From Burkholderia cepacia (GTDB taxonomy: Bacteria > Pseudomonadota > Gammaproteobacteria > Burkholderiales > Burkholderiaceae): a DNA stretch of 64,000 nucleotides. The notes beneath the pieces were generated by a model that did not search any database, was not told the DNA's origin, and worked only from the letters and a program-made list of their open reading frames with translations. Positions 17,562 to 26,737 of the stretch are shown here, one piece after another; position 1 is the first letter of the stretch; each line of letters begins with the position of its first letter. The stretch lies in the NCBI RefSeq assembly GCF_001039005.1, contig NZ_LDWR01000006.1, positions 1-64,000 of the forward strand. The letters are read 5' to 3'. The translations under genes were made by a program, and so were the position numbers.

Positions 17562-18551
17562 TTATCCGCGAGCCGGGCCGGCTGGTGCGTCGAGCGCAAT
17601 CCGGTAAACGCGGATCGCGTTGTCATGCCAGATCGCGCGGCGTGCCGCGTCGTCGAGGTCCGCCATCGCGCGGGCGAACGTGCGCAGCAGCGCGGGATAG
17701 GACACGCGCAAACCGGCCACCGGGAAGTTGCTCGCGAACAGGCAGCGTTCCCAGCCGAAGATCGCGATCGTGTCGCGGATGATCCGTGCGTTGTCCGCGT
17801 CGTTCCACACGGCGTCGCGCAAGCCGAGTTCGGAAATCTTCACGGCCACGCGCGGCGATGCCGCCAGCGCTTCCATGCCGCGGCGCCAGCGCGCGAGCCC
17901 GGCGTCCGAGCGATCCCACGGCAGCCCGGCGTGTTCGAGCACGACGTCGACATCGGGGGCATCGGCGAGCAGCGCGGCTGCGTCGCCGAGATGCCAGAAC
18001 GGCACGCGCAGATCCCAGCACAGGCCGTGCGCGGCGACGCGTTGCAGCGCGGCCGGCCAGCGCGGATCGCGCAGCGTGCCGGGCCCGTCGACGGGCGCAT
18101 CCGGCGACGATGCGGTGCGCGGCTTGAAGCGCACGCCGCGCACGCGCGGCCACGCGGCCTGTTCGGCGAGCCGCTCGTCCGCATCGCCGGCCAGCAGGTC
18201 GACCCACGCGACGACTGCCGACGGCAGCCCGTGTGCCGCCGCGACCTCGTGCAGCCAGCGCGTTTCCGCCAGTGCTTCGTCGCGCACGCGTTCGGCCTCG
18301 ACGTGCACGCTGGCGACGATCGGCGCGCGTTGCGCCGCGTGCCGGAACTCGTCCGCACCGAAATCGCGGCACAGCGCCGAGTAATCGCCGAACATGAAGC
18401 GCGCCGGATCGTATTGCGTCTGCAGCCACGGATAGTGTGCGCCCGCATCGAGCCGCCACAGGTGGTGATGCGCATCGACGAGCGCGTCCGGCATGCCGTC
18501 GGGCGACGATTCGTCGGGCGGCGCTCCGTCGGGCGGCGCTCCGTCGCGCAT
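17562..18551 (-). CDS. Amidohydrolase-2 family lactonase-like protein
   Basis: 329 residues. The metal-binding opening 'ALVDAHHHLWRLDAG' and the later 'SVHVEAERV', 'VLEHAGLPW' and 'FASNFPVAG' are typical of the family that includes L-fuconolactone and 2-pyrone-4,6-dicarboxylate hydrolases. A sugar-lactone hydrolase would fit the sugar-acid operon. The ATG at 18551 follows the propeller gene by one base. The first 19 residues consist of a Gly-Ala-Pro-Pro-Asp repeat encoded by a 15-bp tandem repeat, and a second ATG at 18494 lies just after it; either could be the real start. Confidence 0.8.
   Translation of the reverse strand: MRDGAPPDGAPPDESSPDGMPDALVDAHHHLWRLDAGAHYPWLQTQYDPARFMFGDYSALCRDFGADEFRHAAQRAPIVASVHVEAERVRDEALAETRWLHEVAAAHGLPSAVVAWVDLLAGDADERLAEQAAWPRVRGVRFKPRTASSPDAPVDGPGTLRDPRWPAALQRVAAHGLCWDLRVPFWHLGDAAALLADAPDVDVVLEHAGLPWDRSDAGLARWRRGMEALAASPRVAVKISELGLRDAVWNDADNARIIRDTIAIFGWERCLFASNFPVAGLRVSYPALLRTFARAMADLDDAARRAIWHDNAIRVYRIALDAPAGPARG
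18498..18542. repeat. 15-bp tandem repeat, three units, at the amidohydrolase N-terminus
   Basis: Units 18498-18512, 18513-18527 and 18528-18542. The last two are identical; the first differs at a few bases. The period keeps the reading frame and encodes a Gly-Ala-Pro-Pro-Asp-type pentapeptide between two possible start codons of the amidohydrolase gene. Confidence 0.75.
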
Positions 18552-18552
18552 G

Positions 18553-19500
18553 TCAGCGTGCTCCCGCGAGCACGAACGACGCATCGGGTTCGCGCAGCGT
18601 CGCCAACGCGCCGACGAAACGCCAGGTATCGAGATCGAGTTCGCGCACGTAGTCGTCCTGGAACGACACGTAAGCGACGCGCCGCGACGGATGGAACGAC
18701 AGCGCGGTCGGGTTCGCGGGCAGTGCGATGCGTTCGATCTCCTCGAGCTGGTGTGCATCGAACACGGAGATCGACCGTTCGCCCGAATTGGTCAGCAGCA
18801 GCAGGTCGCGGCCGTCCGGCGCGCTGGTCCGGTAGATGCGGTTCGGATCGCTGCGCGTCTTCACGCGGCGGCCGCAGGTCATCGTCTCCGTGTCGATCTC
18901 GACCAGCGTGTCGTCGCCGCGATTCGCGACGAACAGCGTGCGCTCGTCGGCCGACAGCGCATTGCCTTCCGGGCGCGGGCCGGGCATCACCGCGCGCGGC
19001 GCGACCGTCGCGTCGCGCGGATGGAACTGCGTGACCGTGTTCGACAACAGGTGCACGCCGTATGCGCGGCTCGCGTCGCGCGTGAGCGTCACGAGGTGCG
19101 TCTTCACGCCGCCGGACGGCACGGCCATGTTCGGCACGGGCTGCCGGGTCGGCTCGTCGAACACGAGCAGCATGTCGTGTGCCTCGCTCATCGCATACAA
19201 CCGGCCGTCGCGGTCGCTCGCCATGCCGTGCGGCCGGTAGTACGGCCACAGGTCGAGCATGCGCGTGTGCGTGCGCTCGACGAGGTCGATCTCGGCGATC
19301 CGGTGGTCGCCTTCATGGCCGCGCGACCATGCGGTCTCGATCCCGAAGATGCCGACGTACGCGTAGCGGTGGTTCACGTCGACGGTGAACTCGTGCGGGT
19401 AGTTCGGCAGCACGACGTGCTTGAGCGCGGTTTTCGTGTCGAGGTCGTAGAAACTGAAGGTATGGGCGCATTTCTGCACCAGCAGCAGGATGTCGTTCAT
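18553..19500 (-). CDS. YVTN/YncE-like beta-propeller protein, cytoplasmic
   Basis: 315 residues with no signal peptide. Repeating blade motifs such as 'HRYAYVGIFGIE', 'DGRLYAMSEAHDMLLVFD', 'DERTLFVANRGDDTLVEID' and 'SRRVAYVSFQDDYVRELDLD' mark a seven-bladed YVTN-type propeller. Some such proteins are lactonases (6-phosphogluconolactonase type), so a role in opening a sugar lactone is possible but not shown. GGAGACAC lies before the ATG. It sits between the transporter and amidohydrolase genes of the sugar-acid operon, 25 bp and 1 bp away. Confidence 0.7.
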   Translation of the reverse strand: MNDILLLVQKCAHTFSFYDLDTKTALKHVVLPNYPHEFTVDVNHRYAYVGIFGIETAWSRGHEGDHRIAEIDLVERTHTRMLDLWPYYRPHGMASDRDGRLYAMSEAHDMLLVFDEPTRQPVPNMAVPSGGVKTHLVTLTRDASRAYGVHLLSNTVTQFHPRDATVAPRAVMPGPRPEGNALSADERTLFVANRGDDTLVEIDTETMTCGRRVKTRSDPNRIYRTSAPDGRDLLLLTNSGERSISVFDAHQLEEIERIALPANPTALSFHPSRRVAYVSFQDDYVRELDLDTWRFVGALATLREPDASFVLAGAR

Positions 19501-19525
19501 GGTGTGTCTCCGTTGTTATCGGGTA

Positions 19526-20818
19526 TCAGTCCTCGCAGCGCTTCGGCAGCGTCAGCGCGAGCAGGCCGGCCACCGCGAGCGTGACCGCGAGGCTGAGCAC
19601 GCCGGCCGCCGCGCTCACGTGCTGGGTCAGCACGCCGACCGCATACGGGCCGCAGAAGCCGCCGAGATTGCCGAGCGCATTGATCAGGCCGCGCGCGCTG
19701 CCGGCCGTCTCGACGCTGCAGAGCTTCGGCGGAATCGCCCAGAACACGCCGGCGGCCGCCTGCAGGAAGAAGCCGCACCCGATCAGGAACGTGAACGACA
19801 CGGCCATCGACGCGTGCGTGAGCACCGACAGCGCGAGGCACGCGGCGAAACCGACGAGCGGCAGCAGCACGAACAGGCGGCGCTTGCCGGTTCGGTCAGA
19901 CAAATACGACGTGACGAACATCCCGATCACCATCGCGACATACGGCAGCATCGCGAGCAGGCCGACCTTGCCCATCCCGCTGTGCGTGAGGTTTTTCAGC
20001 AGCGTCGGCAACCACATCGTATAGCCGTAGATGCCGACCTGATAGCAGAAGTTGATGGCGATGAGCAGCCAGATCGTCGGGTTGCGCAGCATCTCGCCGA
20101 ACGATGCGGCAGCCGGCGTGCCGGCCGCGCGCTTGCGTTCCTGCTCGTCGCGCAGCGCGTCGAGGATGTATGCCTTCTCGCGCGGCGACACCCAGCGCGC
20201 GGTCTCCGGGCCGTCGTCGGCGAACAGCAGCCACGCGACCAGGCACAGCAGCGACAGCGCGCCCGCGCTGAAGAACAGGTGACGCCAGTCGTACGCGGCG
20301 AGGATGAAGCCGGACAGCGGCGCGGTGATCATGCCGGCGAGCGGCACGAACATGATGACCATCGCATTCGCGCGGCCACGCTCGCGGTCGGGGAACCAGC
20401 GGCTGACCATCGTGAGCACGACGGGCAGCATGCCGCCCTCGGCCACCCCGAGCAGGAAGCGCAGCGTCAGCAACTGCCACGTATGCGTGACGAGCCCGGT
20501 CAGCACCGACAGCACGGCCCAGCTCACGAGCGACCACGCGATGAATGTCTTGCCGCTGCCGAGCGCCGCGCGCCGGCCGCCGGGAATCTGCAGGAACAGG
20601 TAGCCGAAGAAGAAGATGCCGCCGGCGAGGCCGGCCATCGTCGCGTCCATGCCGAGTTCGGCGTTCATGCCGCCGGGCATCGCGAACGCGATGTTCACGC
20701 GGTCCATGTAGGAAATGATGCAGGCGAGCAGCAGCGGCGGAATCACGCGCAGCCAGCGGCGGCGCGGAACGGCGTCGCCGGCTTCGTAGGCCGGGGTGGC
20801 CGGGGTCAACAGGGTCAT
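19526..20818 (-). CDS. MFS transporter, anion:cation symporter (ACS) type
   Basis: 430 residues and 12 predicted membrane segments. The N-terminal signature 'CIISYMDRVNIAFAMPGGMNAELG' is that of the ACS family, which imports hexuronates, galactonate, tartrate and similar organic anions. The loop between helices 2 and 3 is 'GYLFLQIPGGRRAALGSGK'. Its place in an operon with a dehydratase and aldolase makes a sugar acid the likely substrate. GGAGACACC precedes the ATG. A gap of 127 bp separates it from the aldolase gene. Confidence 0.85.
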   Translation of the reverse strand: MTLLTPATPAYEAGDAVPRRRWLRVIPPLLLACIISYMDRVNIAFAMPGGMNAELGMDATMAGLAGGIFFFGYLFLQIPGGRRAALGSGKTFIAWSLVSWAVLSVLTGLVTHTWQLLTLRFLLGVAEGGMLPVVLTMVSRWFPDRERGRANAMVIMFVPLAGMITAPLSGFILAAYDWRHLFFSAGALSLLCLVAWLLFADDGPETARWVSPREKAYILDALRDEQERKRAAGTPAAASFGEMLRNPTIWLLIAINFCYQVGIYGYTMWLPTLLKNLTHSGMGKVGLLAMLPYVAMVIGMFVTSYLSDRTGKRRLFVLLPLVGFAACLALSVLTHASMAVSFTFLIGCGFFLQAAAGVFWAIPPKLCSVETAGSARGLINALGNLGGFCGPYAVGVLTQHVSAAAGVLSLAVTLAVAGLLALTLPKRCED

Positions 20819-20945
20819 GGTGTCTCCATCCAGTTCGGGTAGTCGGCCGCGGCGGCCTTCGGATGGGCCGCTGTCTTGCCGTGGCGGGCCGGCAGGTGCC
20901 GGCCGCCGATGCGCAACGCGTTTGCGTCGCGCGTGCTTTCGATCT

Positions 20946-21863
20946 CTAGCGTCCCCAGCGCAGCACGAGCGGGTCGAGCCGCCGCGCCGTATCGAGCAGC
21001 CCCGCGCGCACCTGCGGATGCAGCTCGGGCCACGGCGCGCGCGGCTGGTCGCACGCGATCACGCCGCCTTCACGCATCAGCGCCTTCGCGGTCAGGAAGC
21101 CCGACTGACGGTTCTCGTAGTTGATCAGCGGCAGCCAGCGCGCGTACTGCTCGCACGCTTCGTCGCGGCGCCCGGCGAAATACGCATCGGTGATCCGGCG
21201 AATCCCGTCCGGATAGCCGCCGCCCGTCATCGCGCCGGTTGCGCCCGCATCGAGATCGGCGAGCAGCGTGATGCCTTCCTCGCCGTCCCACGGCCCCTCG
21301 ATCGCGTCGCCGCCGAGCGCGATCAGCTCGCGCAGCTTCGACGCGGCGCCGGCCGTCTCGATCTTGAAGTACGACACGGCATCGATCTCGCGCGCGAGCG
21401 TCGCGAGCAACGACGCGGACAGCGCGACGCCGCTCGCGGGCGCGTCCTGGATCATCAGCGGAATGCGGAGCCCGTCGGCCGCTTCGGCGAAGAACGCGCG
21501 AACCTGCGCTTCGGGCACGCGGAACGTCGCGCCGTGGTACGGCGGCATCACCATCACCATCGCCGCGCCGAGCGCCTGGGCGCGCCGGTTTCGTTCCGCG
21601 CAGATCCGCGCGCTGAAGTGCGACGTCGTGACGATCACCGGCACGCGGCCCGCGACATGCTCGAGCGTGGTGCGCGTGATCAGGTCGCGTTCGTCGTCGC
21701 CGAGCGCGAATTGCTCGGAGTAGTTCGCGTGGATGCAGAGGCCCTGTGAACCGGCGTCGATCATGAAGTCGAGGCAGCGGCGCTGGCCGTCGAGATCGAG
21801 CGCGCCGTGCGCGTCGAAGATCGTCGGCGCGACCGGAAAGACGCCCTGGTAGCGTGCGTTCAT
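20946..21863 (-). CDS. DHDPS/N-acetylneuraminate-lyase family aldolase
   Basis: 305 residues, class I aldolase fold. The Schiff-base lysine is Lys167 in 'VSYFKIETAG'. The pyruvate-binding loop, GxxGE in relatives, is 'HANYSEQF' at 46-53, and the usual catalytic Tyr ('Y-N-x-P') is replaced by Gln-Asp (IQDAP, 139-142). It is therefore unlikely to be dihydrodipicolinate synthase; a 2-keto-3-deoxy sugar-acid aldolase or decarboxylase fits the operon better. The start is 8 bp after the stop of the dehydratase gene, so the two are tightly coupled. Confidence 0.8.
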   Translation of the reverse strand: MNARYQGVFPVAPTIFDAHGALDLDGQRRCLDFMIDAGSQGLCIHANYSEQFALGDDERDLITRTTLEHVAGRVPVIVTTSHFSARICAERNRRAQALGAAMVMVMPPYHGATFRVPEAQVRAFFAEAADGLRIPLMIQDAPASGVALSASLLATLAREIDAVSYFKIETAGAASKLRELIALGGDAIEGPWDGEEGITLLADLDAGATGAMTGGGYPDGIRRITDAYFAGRRDEACEQYARWLPLINYENRQSGFLTAKALMREGGVIACDQPRAPWPELHPQVRAGLLDTARRLDPLVLRWGR

Positions 21864-21871
21864 GGCCGGCC

Positions 21872-23044
21872 TCACTCGACGATGTCGAACTGGTCGAGGA
21901 ATTCGGTCTTCAGCGTGAGACCGAGGCCCGGCACGTCGTCGCGCAGTTGCAGGAAGCCGTTTTCGGCCACCGGCTCGCCGTCGAAGATGTAATAGAACAG
22001 CTCGTTGCCGACCTCGACGTCGAACATCGGGAAGTATTCGCTCATCGGCGACGCGAGCGTGCTCATCGTCAGGTGATAGTTGTGCATCTGGCCCGCATGC
22101 GGAATCACCGGCACGCTGTACGCCTCGCACAGCGCGTTGATCTTGTGCGCCATCGTGATCCCGCCGACGCGGTTCGTGTCGTACTGCACGACCGACACGG
22201 CCTTGCGGTCGAGCAGCTGCTTGAAGCCGTACAGCGAGAATTCGTGCTCGCCGCCGGAGATCGGAATGCGGGTCAGCTGGTTCAGCTCCGCGTAGCCGTC
22301 GATGTCGTCGGCGATCACCGGTTCCTCGAGCCAGCGCGGCTGGTATTTCTCGAGCTTCGGCAGGATGCGCTTCGCGTACTCGAGGTTCCAGCCCATGTAG
22401 CACTCGAGCATCAGGTCGTTGTCGTAGCCGATCACCTCGCGGATCGCCGCAACCGACTTCAGGTTCTCGACCACCCCCTGCTGCCCGTGCGCGGGCCCGT
22501 AGCCGAAGCGCATCTTGAACGCGCGGAAGCCTTCCTTCAGATACTGCTGCGCCTCGTCCTGCATCGCCTTCAGGTCGGTGCGGTAGAGCTTCGAGTAGTA
22601 GCAGGGGATCTTTTCCTTGGTGCGGCCGCCGAGCAGCTTGAACACCGGCTTGCCGACGCTCTTGCCGAGGATGTCCCAGATCGCGATGTCGACCGCCGAG
22701 ATCGCGGCCATGCCGACGCCCTTGCGGCCCCACGCGTGGGTGGCGCGATACATCCGCTGGTTCAGGTATTCGTAGTCCCACGGGTCCTGGCCGATCACGA
22801 GCGGCGCGAGGTACTGGTCGATGATGACCTTCGCGACGTGCGGCGCGAGCGCGACGTTGCCGAGGCCGACGATGCCGTCGTCGGTCTCGACTTCGACGAC
22901 CGTCCACGCATGGAAGCGGAACGTGCTCATCGTTTCCTGCGGCGCATACAGCAGGTCCATCGCGTTCGAACAGAAGTTGCCTTGCGGCGGGACGGTCTTG
23001 CCTTTCCACTGGAATACGCGGGCGCGCACGGAACGGATCTTCAT
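21872..23044 (-). CDS. Enolase-superfamily sugar-acid dehydratase (rhamnonate dehydratase-like)
   Basis: 390 residues of the mandelate-racemase/muconate-lactonising family. Metal ligands can be placed at Glu214 ([10 protein letters not shown]), Glu240 (RWLEEPV) and Glu266 (SGGEHEF), and the base His316 in [12 protein letters not shown]. These C-terminal motifs (GGEH and PHxxxxxNYH) resemble L-rhamnonate dehydratase and its relatives, which turn a sugar acid into a 2-keto-3-deoxy acid. The DHDPS-like protein encoded next would cleave that product. The precise sugar is not determined. AGGAGACACC precedes the ATG. Confidence 0.85.
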   Translation of the reverse strand: MKIRSVRARVFQWKGKTVPPQGNFCSNAMDLLYAPQETMSTFRFHAWTVVEVETDDGIVGLGNVALAPHVAKVIIDQYLAPLVIGQDPWDYEYLNQRMYRATHAWGRKGVGMAAISAVDIAIWDILGKSVGKPVFKLLGGRTKEKIPCYYSKLYRTDLKAMQDEAQQYLKEGFRAFKMRFGYGPAHGQQGVVENLKSVAAIREVIGYDNDLMLECYMGWNLEYAKRILPKLEKYQPRWLEEPVIADDIDGYAELNQLTRIPISGGEHEFSLYGFKQLLDRKAVSVVQYDTNRVGGITMAHKINALCEAYSVPVIPHAGQMHNYHLTMSTLASPMSEYFPMFDVEVGNELFYYIFDGEPVAENGFLQLRDDVPGLGLTLKTEFLDQFDIVE

Positions 23045-23094
23045 GATGGTGTCTCCTGGATTCGGTGTTGTCGTGTGTAAAGGGCGTGCGAGCG

Positions 23095-24156
23095 TCACGC
23101 CGAAACCGAAACAGCGGGGGTGCGGCGCGCGGAGCCCATCCGGCACGCGATCTGCAGCGCCTGCCAGGTGGCGCCGACGTCGGCGGTGCCGCGGCCCGCG
23201 ATGTCGTACGCGGTGCCGTGCGCGGGCGTCGTGATCGGCACGGGCAGCCCGCCCTGCACGGTCACGCCGCGCGAGAAGCCGAGCAGCTTGATCGCGATCT
23301 GCCCCTGGTCGTGGTACATCGTGACGATCGCCTGGTAGTCGCCGGCCTGCGCCTTCAGGAAGATCGTGTCGGCGGGGAACGGGCCGTGGAACGGCGCGTC
23401 GGTCGGCCAGTCGCGCGACTGCAGCCGGCGCACCGCGGGCTCGATGATGTCGACTTCCTCGCGGCCGCAGCTGCCGCCGTCGCCGCCGTGCGGGTTGAAC
23501 GCGGCGATCGCGACTTTCGGCGCGGCGACGCCGTTCGCGAGCAGCGACCGGTAGATCAGTTCGGATGCCTGTTCGATCCGCTCGATGCTCAGGCAGCCCG
23601 CCGCATCCTTCAGCGGAATATGCGACGAGATGCGCGCCGTCCACAGTTCGCCGAGCGTGTTGAATTCGCAGAAATAGCCGGTCACGCCGAGCGCTTCGGC
23701 GAAGTGGTGCAGTTCGTCGTCGTGGCGGAGCCCGCCGAGCTTCATCGCGTACTTGTTCAGCGGGGCGAAGCAGATCGCGTCGATGTCGCCGGCGAGCGCG
23801 GCGTCGAGGCACTGGTCGAGCACGGCGAGCGTCGAGCGGCCGCCGGGCGCGCCGGCCTGGCCGACCGTCACCTGCGCGGGATCGACCGTGTCGACTTCGA
23901 CGAACGCGGCGCGCGCGGTCGACGGCCGGCCGCGTGCCGCGGCGAGCGACGCGACGGGTTCGACATCGACCTGCACGCCGGCGACGCGCTGGCCGGCTTC
24001 CCACAGCCAGCGATCGCCGATCAGCACGAGATTCGCGTGAGCCGTCGCGTCGGGCCGCGCGAGCAGTTTCGCGATCAGTTCGGCGCCGATGCCGGCGGGG
24101 TCGCCGAGCGTCAGGGCGACGACGGGCAGGGGGGCGGCGGTCGATGGGGTGTGCAT
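23095..24156 (-). CDS. PdxA-family dehydrogenase (PdxA2-like)
   Basis: 353 residues. Opening '[21 protein letters not shown]', metal ligands in '[14 protein letters not shown]' and '[13 protein letters not shown]' are PdxA hallmarks. The biosynthetic PdxA oxidises 4-hydroxythreonine phosphate in vitamin B6 synthesis, but a copy in a sugar-acid operon is more likely catabolic, like PdxA2, which acts on threonate/erythronate 4-phosphate. The DUF1537 kinase that normally supplies that phosphate is missing here, so the substrate is open. It is the first gene of the operon, divergent from the LysR gene. Confidence 0.8.
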   Translation of the reverse strand: MHTPSTAAPLPVVALTLGDPAGIGAELIAKLLARPDATAHANLVLIGDRWLWEAGQRVAGVQVDVEPVASLAAARGRPSTARAAFVEVDTVDPAQVTVGQAGAPGGRSTLAVLDQCLDAALAGDIDAICFAPLNKYAMKLGGLRHDDELHHFAEALGVTGYFCEFNTLGELWTARISSHIPLKDAAGCLSIERIEQASELIYRSLLANGVAAPKVAIAAFNPHGGDGGSCGREEVDIIEPAVRRLQSRDWPTDAPFHGPFPADTIFLKAQAGDYQAIVTMYHDQGQIAIKLLGFSRGVTVQGGLPVPITTPAHGTAYDIAGRGTADVGATWQALQIACRMGSARRTPAVSVSA

Positions 24157-24201
24157 GCTGTGTCTCCGGTGGCGGCGCGTGGCCGTTCGTGTATGGGGTT
24201 G

Positions 24202-24230
24202 ATGCTAGGTAGACGGAATGAGTCGGTAAA
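24202..24230 (-). promoter_or_regulatory. Predicted sigma-70 promoter of the pdxA-led operon
   Basis: On the minus strand TTTACC (24230-24225) is followed by a 17-base spacer and TAGCAT (24207-24202). Transcription would start near 24195, which puts the centre of the LysR-type site at 24251-24267 close to -64, the usual activation position for LysR proteins. Confidence 0.45.
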
Positions 24231-24246
24231 TTGAAAACTCTTGATG

Positions 24247-24266
24247 AATCGATAACCTGGAGTAAT
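24247..24266. promoter_or_regulatory. Putative LysR operator, copy 1 (pdxA/lysR intergenic)
   Basis: This 20-bp sequence recurs at 26680-26699 with 18 of 20 bases identical, the only such pair I noticed. It contains a GAT-N11-ATC dyad (24251-24267), the T-N11-A form used by LysR regulators. It lies 90 bp before the pdxA-like ATG and 5 bp before the lysR ATG. Confidence 0.6.
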
Positions 24267-24271
24267 CAAAG

Positions 24272-25219
24272 ATGGGCTCGATCGACCGACGAGACTCGAC
24301 CCCGCAGCTGCTGAACCGGCTGCGCATGCGGCAGATCGCGCTGTTGCTTGCCGTCGACGAATGCCTGACGCTGCGCGCGGCGGCCGAGCAGATGGGCCTC
24401 ACGCAGCCGGCGGCGACGAAAATGCTGGCCGAACTGGAGAGCGCGCTCGGCCAGCGGCTGTTCGATCGCGTCGGACGCGGGCTGGTGCTGAATCCGGCCG
24501 GCGAGCGCGTGCTCGGCTATTTCCGCGGGATCCGCGGCAGCATGGAGGCGCTGAACCGCGAGCTCGGCGAACTGCAGCTCGGCAGCGCGGGGCGGCTGGC
24601 GATCGGCAGCATCATGGCGGCGTCGCCGGGGCGGCTCACCGAGGCGCTGGTGCAGCTGAAGGCGCGTTATCCGCTGCTCGCCATCGATATCGCGGTGGAC
24701 ACGAGCGACCGGCTGATGCCGCAGCTTCGCGAAGGCGTGCTCGAAGTGGTAATCGGGCGCAACGTCGGGGCCGATTGCGACTTCCGCGTGGTCGACGACG
24801 AGGCGCTCGCGATCATCGCGGGCCGCGACCATCCGCTCGCGGGCGCCGGGCCGGTCGGATTCGACGCGCTGCTCGATTACGCGTGGATCCTGCAGCCGGC
24901 CGGCAGCCCGGCGCGCGAGGTCGTCGAGCGCGAGTTTCATGCGCGTCACCAGCCGATGCCGCGCGGGCTGGTCGAAACGGGCTCGATCCTGACCACGATG
25001 AACCTCGTCGACCGTTCGACGATGCTCGGCGTGATTCCGCTGACGGTCGCGCAGCGCAACGCGGAGCACGGGCTCGTCGCGATCATCGATTACGCGCTCG
25101 AACAGAAGCTGCCGTCGTACGGCAGCATCGTGCGGCGCGACCGGCCGCTGAGCATCCCCGCGCAGCAGTTTCTCGCGCTGTTTCACCGCGAGGGTGCCGA
25201 GGATGGCGGCGGCGCTTGA
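24272..25219 (+). CDS. LysR-family regulator of the sugar-acid operon
   Basis: 315 residues. The winged helix is at about 18-77 ('RQIALLLAVDECLTLRAAAEQMGLTQPAATKMLAELE') and the two-lobed inducer-binding domain at about 105-300. Its sequence resembles the GbpR/sugar-responsive LysR subgroup. It is divergent from the pdxA-like gene, with the shared operator immediately in front of its own start, so it probably represses itself and activates the operon. A matching site before the MFS gene at 26.58 kb suggests a second target. It ends against a strong hairpin shared with that convergent MFS gene. Confidence 0.85.
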   Translation: MGSIDRRDSTPQLLNRLRMRQIALLLAVDECLTLRAAAEQMGLTQPAATKMLAELESALGQRLFDRVGRGLVLNPAGERVLGYFRGIRGSMEALNRELGELQLGSAGRLAIGSIMAASPGRLTEALVQLKARYPLLAIDIAVDTSDRLMPQLREGVLEVVIGRNVGADCDFRVVDDEALAIIAGRDHPLAGAGPVGFDALLDYAWILQPAGSPAREVVEREFHARHQPMPRGLVETGSILTTMNLVDRSTMLGVIPLTVAQRNAEHGLVAIIDYALEQKLPSYGSIVRRDRPLSIPAQQFLALFHREGAEDGGGA

Positions 25220-25235
25220 TGGAGTGGTGCGCTGG

Positions 25236-25287
25236 CCGTGCCGGCATCACGCGTCGCGGAACGCGGCGATGCGTGATGCCGGCACGG
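25236..25287. terminator. Bidirectional hairpin between lysR and the convergent MFS gene
   Basis: An exact 17-bp inverted repeat (25236-25252 with 25271-25287) encloses an 18-base loop. It lies between the stops of two convergent genes, as expected for a shared terminator, although no T-run follows on either strand. Confidence 0.6.
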
Positions 25288-25299
25288 GGACGAGCCGGG

Positions 25300-26583
25300 T
25301 CAGCGTGCCGACGGCGCGACGGGGGCCTCGACGAGCGCCGGCATCGCTTCCGACAGCGTGCGGTCCGGGCGAATCCGCAACGCGGCGACGATCCCGATCA
25401 GCAGCATCGCGACCGAGCCGATGAAGGGTACCGTCCAGCTGCCGGTGCGGTCGACGAGATAACCGAACAGGATCGGCGACAGGATCCCCGAGATCGCGGA
25501 CCCGGCGTTCATCATCCCGCTCGCGATGCCGGCGTGCGTCGGCGCGATGTCGCTCGGCACGGCCCAGATCGGCCCGATCGTCAGCTCCAGGCACAGGAAC
25601 GACCCCGACAGGCACAGCGCGACGCCGGCCGTCGAGTGCACGACCGCGAGCGGCAGCAGGCAGAGGAGTGCACCGGCGAAGCTCGTGACGATCACGCTCT
25701 GGCGCGACAGCGCGAGGTTGCCGGTCTTCCGGTAGATCCGGTCGCAGAGCCAGCCGCCGAGCGTGTCGCCGACCACGCCCGCGAAGAACACGCCGGATGC
25801 GAACAGCGCGGTCGACTTCAGGTTCAGGCCCTGGCCGTTCAGGAAGAACGTCGGCAGCCACGTGAAGAACAGCCAAGCGGTCCAGCCGTAGCAGAAGTAG
25901 ACGAAGATCGTCGGCGCCATCCGGCGGAACAGCGGCCCCCACGGCGTCGGGCCGGACGGCGGTGCGGGGCGTGCGGCGCGCGTGCTGCGGCCGTCGTCGT
26001 CGCCGAGCGGATGCTCGCGGAAGCCGACGATCCACCAGGCGAGCCACACCAGCGTTACCGCGCCGATCACGAAGAACGCGGCGCGCCACGACAGCCAGGT
26101 CATCAATGCGGCGACGATCGGCGGCGTGACCGCGTTGCCGAGCCGCGAGAACGAATGCGTGAAGCCCTGCACGACGCCGCGCCGCTCGCGCGGGAACCAG
26201 TGCGTGATCGCGCGGGCCTGGGCGGGCAGCGTCGCGCCTTCGCCGATGCCGAGCAGCAGGCGCGCGGCGAACAGCAGCGTGAGACTGTGCACGAGCCCCG
26301 TCGCGAAGGTCGAGACGACCCAGATCAGCCCGCAGCCGATCAGCGTGATGCGGGCGCCGAACCGGTCGGCGATCCAGCCGCCGCCGATCTGGCAGATTGC
26401 ATACGAATACGCGAACGCGGAGAATGCGACGCCGAGCTCGGTGTTCGACAGGCCGAGCTCGGCCTTGATCGCGCCGGCCGCGGTCGCGAGGTTGACGCGA
26501 TCGACGTAGAGGATGAACGAAAGCGCGCACAGCAGCCACAACGTGCGGCGCCGTTGACGATGGTCGTTAGGCATGTGTCTCAC
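25300..26583 (-). CDS. MFS transporter, ACS type, second copy in this region
   Basis: 427 residues, 12 membrane segments, with the ACS signature 'SFILYVDRVNLATAAGAIKAELG' and 'GGGWIADRFGARITLIG'. Relatives import glucarate, galactonate or tartrate. It is transcribed towards the LysR gene and carries a putative LysR operator 96 bp before its ATG, nearly the same distance as in front of the pdxA-like gene. It is therefore likely part of the same regulon, although encoded separately. It is preceded by GGAG and AGACAC. Confidence 0.85.
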   Translation of the reverse strand: MRHMPNDHRQRRRTLWLLCALSFILYVDRVNLATAAGAIKAELGLSNTELGVAFSAFAYSYAICQIGGGWIADRFGARITLIGCGLIWVVSTFATGLVHSLTLLFAARLLLGIGEGATLPAQARAITHWFPRERRGVVQGFTHSFSRLGNAVTPPIVAALMTWLSWRAAFFVIGAVTLVWLAWWIVGFREHPLGDDDGRSTRAARPAPPSGPTPWGPLFRRMAPTIFVYFCYGWTAWLFFTWLPTFFLNGQGLNLKSTALFASGVFFAGVVGDTLGGWLCDRIYRKTGNLALSRQSVIVTSFAGALLCLLPLAVVHSTAGVALCLSGSFLCLELTIGPIWAVPSDIAPTHAGIASGMMNAGSAISGILSPILFGYLVDRTGSWTVPFIGSVAMLLIGIVAALRIRPDRTLSEAMPALVEAPVAPSAR

Positions 26584-26679
26584 TCCGTTCTCGTGTGCGG
26601 CGTTGCAATGACACCGCGTTCACTGGCGGGGCCAGCATCGCGCGGCGGCGGAGACACTGTCTAATGAATCTTTGGGATC

Positions 26680-26699
26680 AATCGATAACCTGGGGTATT
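26680..26699. promoter_or_regulatory. Putative LysR operator, copy 2 (MFS promoter)
   Basis: Matches 24247-24266 at 18 of 20 bases and has the same orientation relative to its leftward target. Its dyad is GAT-N11-TTC (26684-26700). A weak -10-like GATGCT lies on the minus strand at 26639-26634, which would place the dyad near -65. Confidence 0.55.
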
Positions 26700-26737
26700 C
26701 ATTTTCATTTCGGGCGGGCGCGGGCAACGCGGCGCCG

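Noticed and set aside
24272..26686. Apparent shared N-terminus M-G-S-I-D of the LysR protein and the frame opening at 26672
   Set aside because: The second is produced by translating through the operator repeat, and the real start of the membrane-protein gene is probably further downstream.
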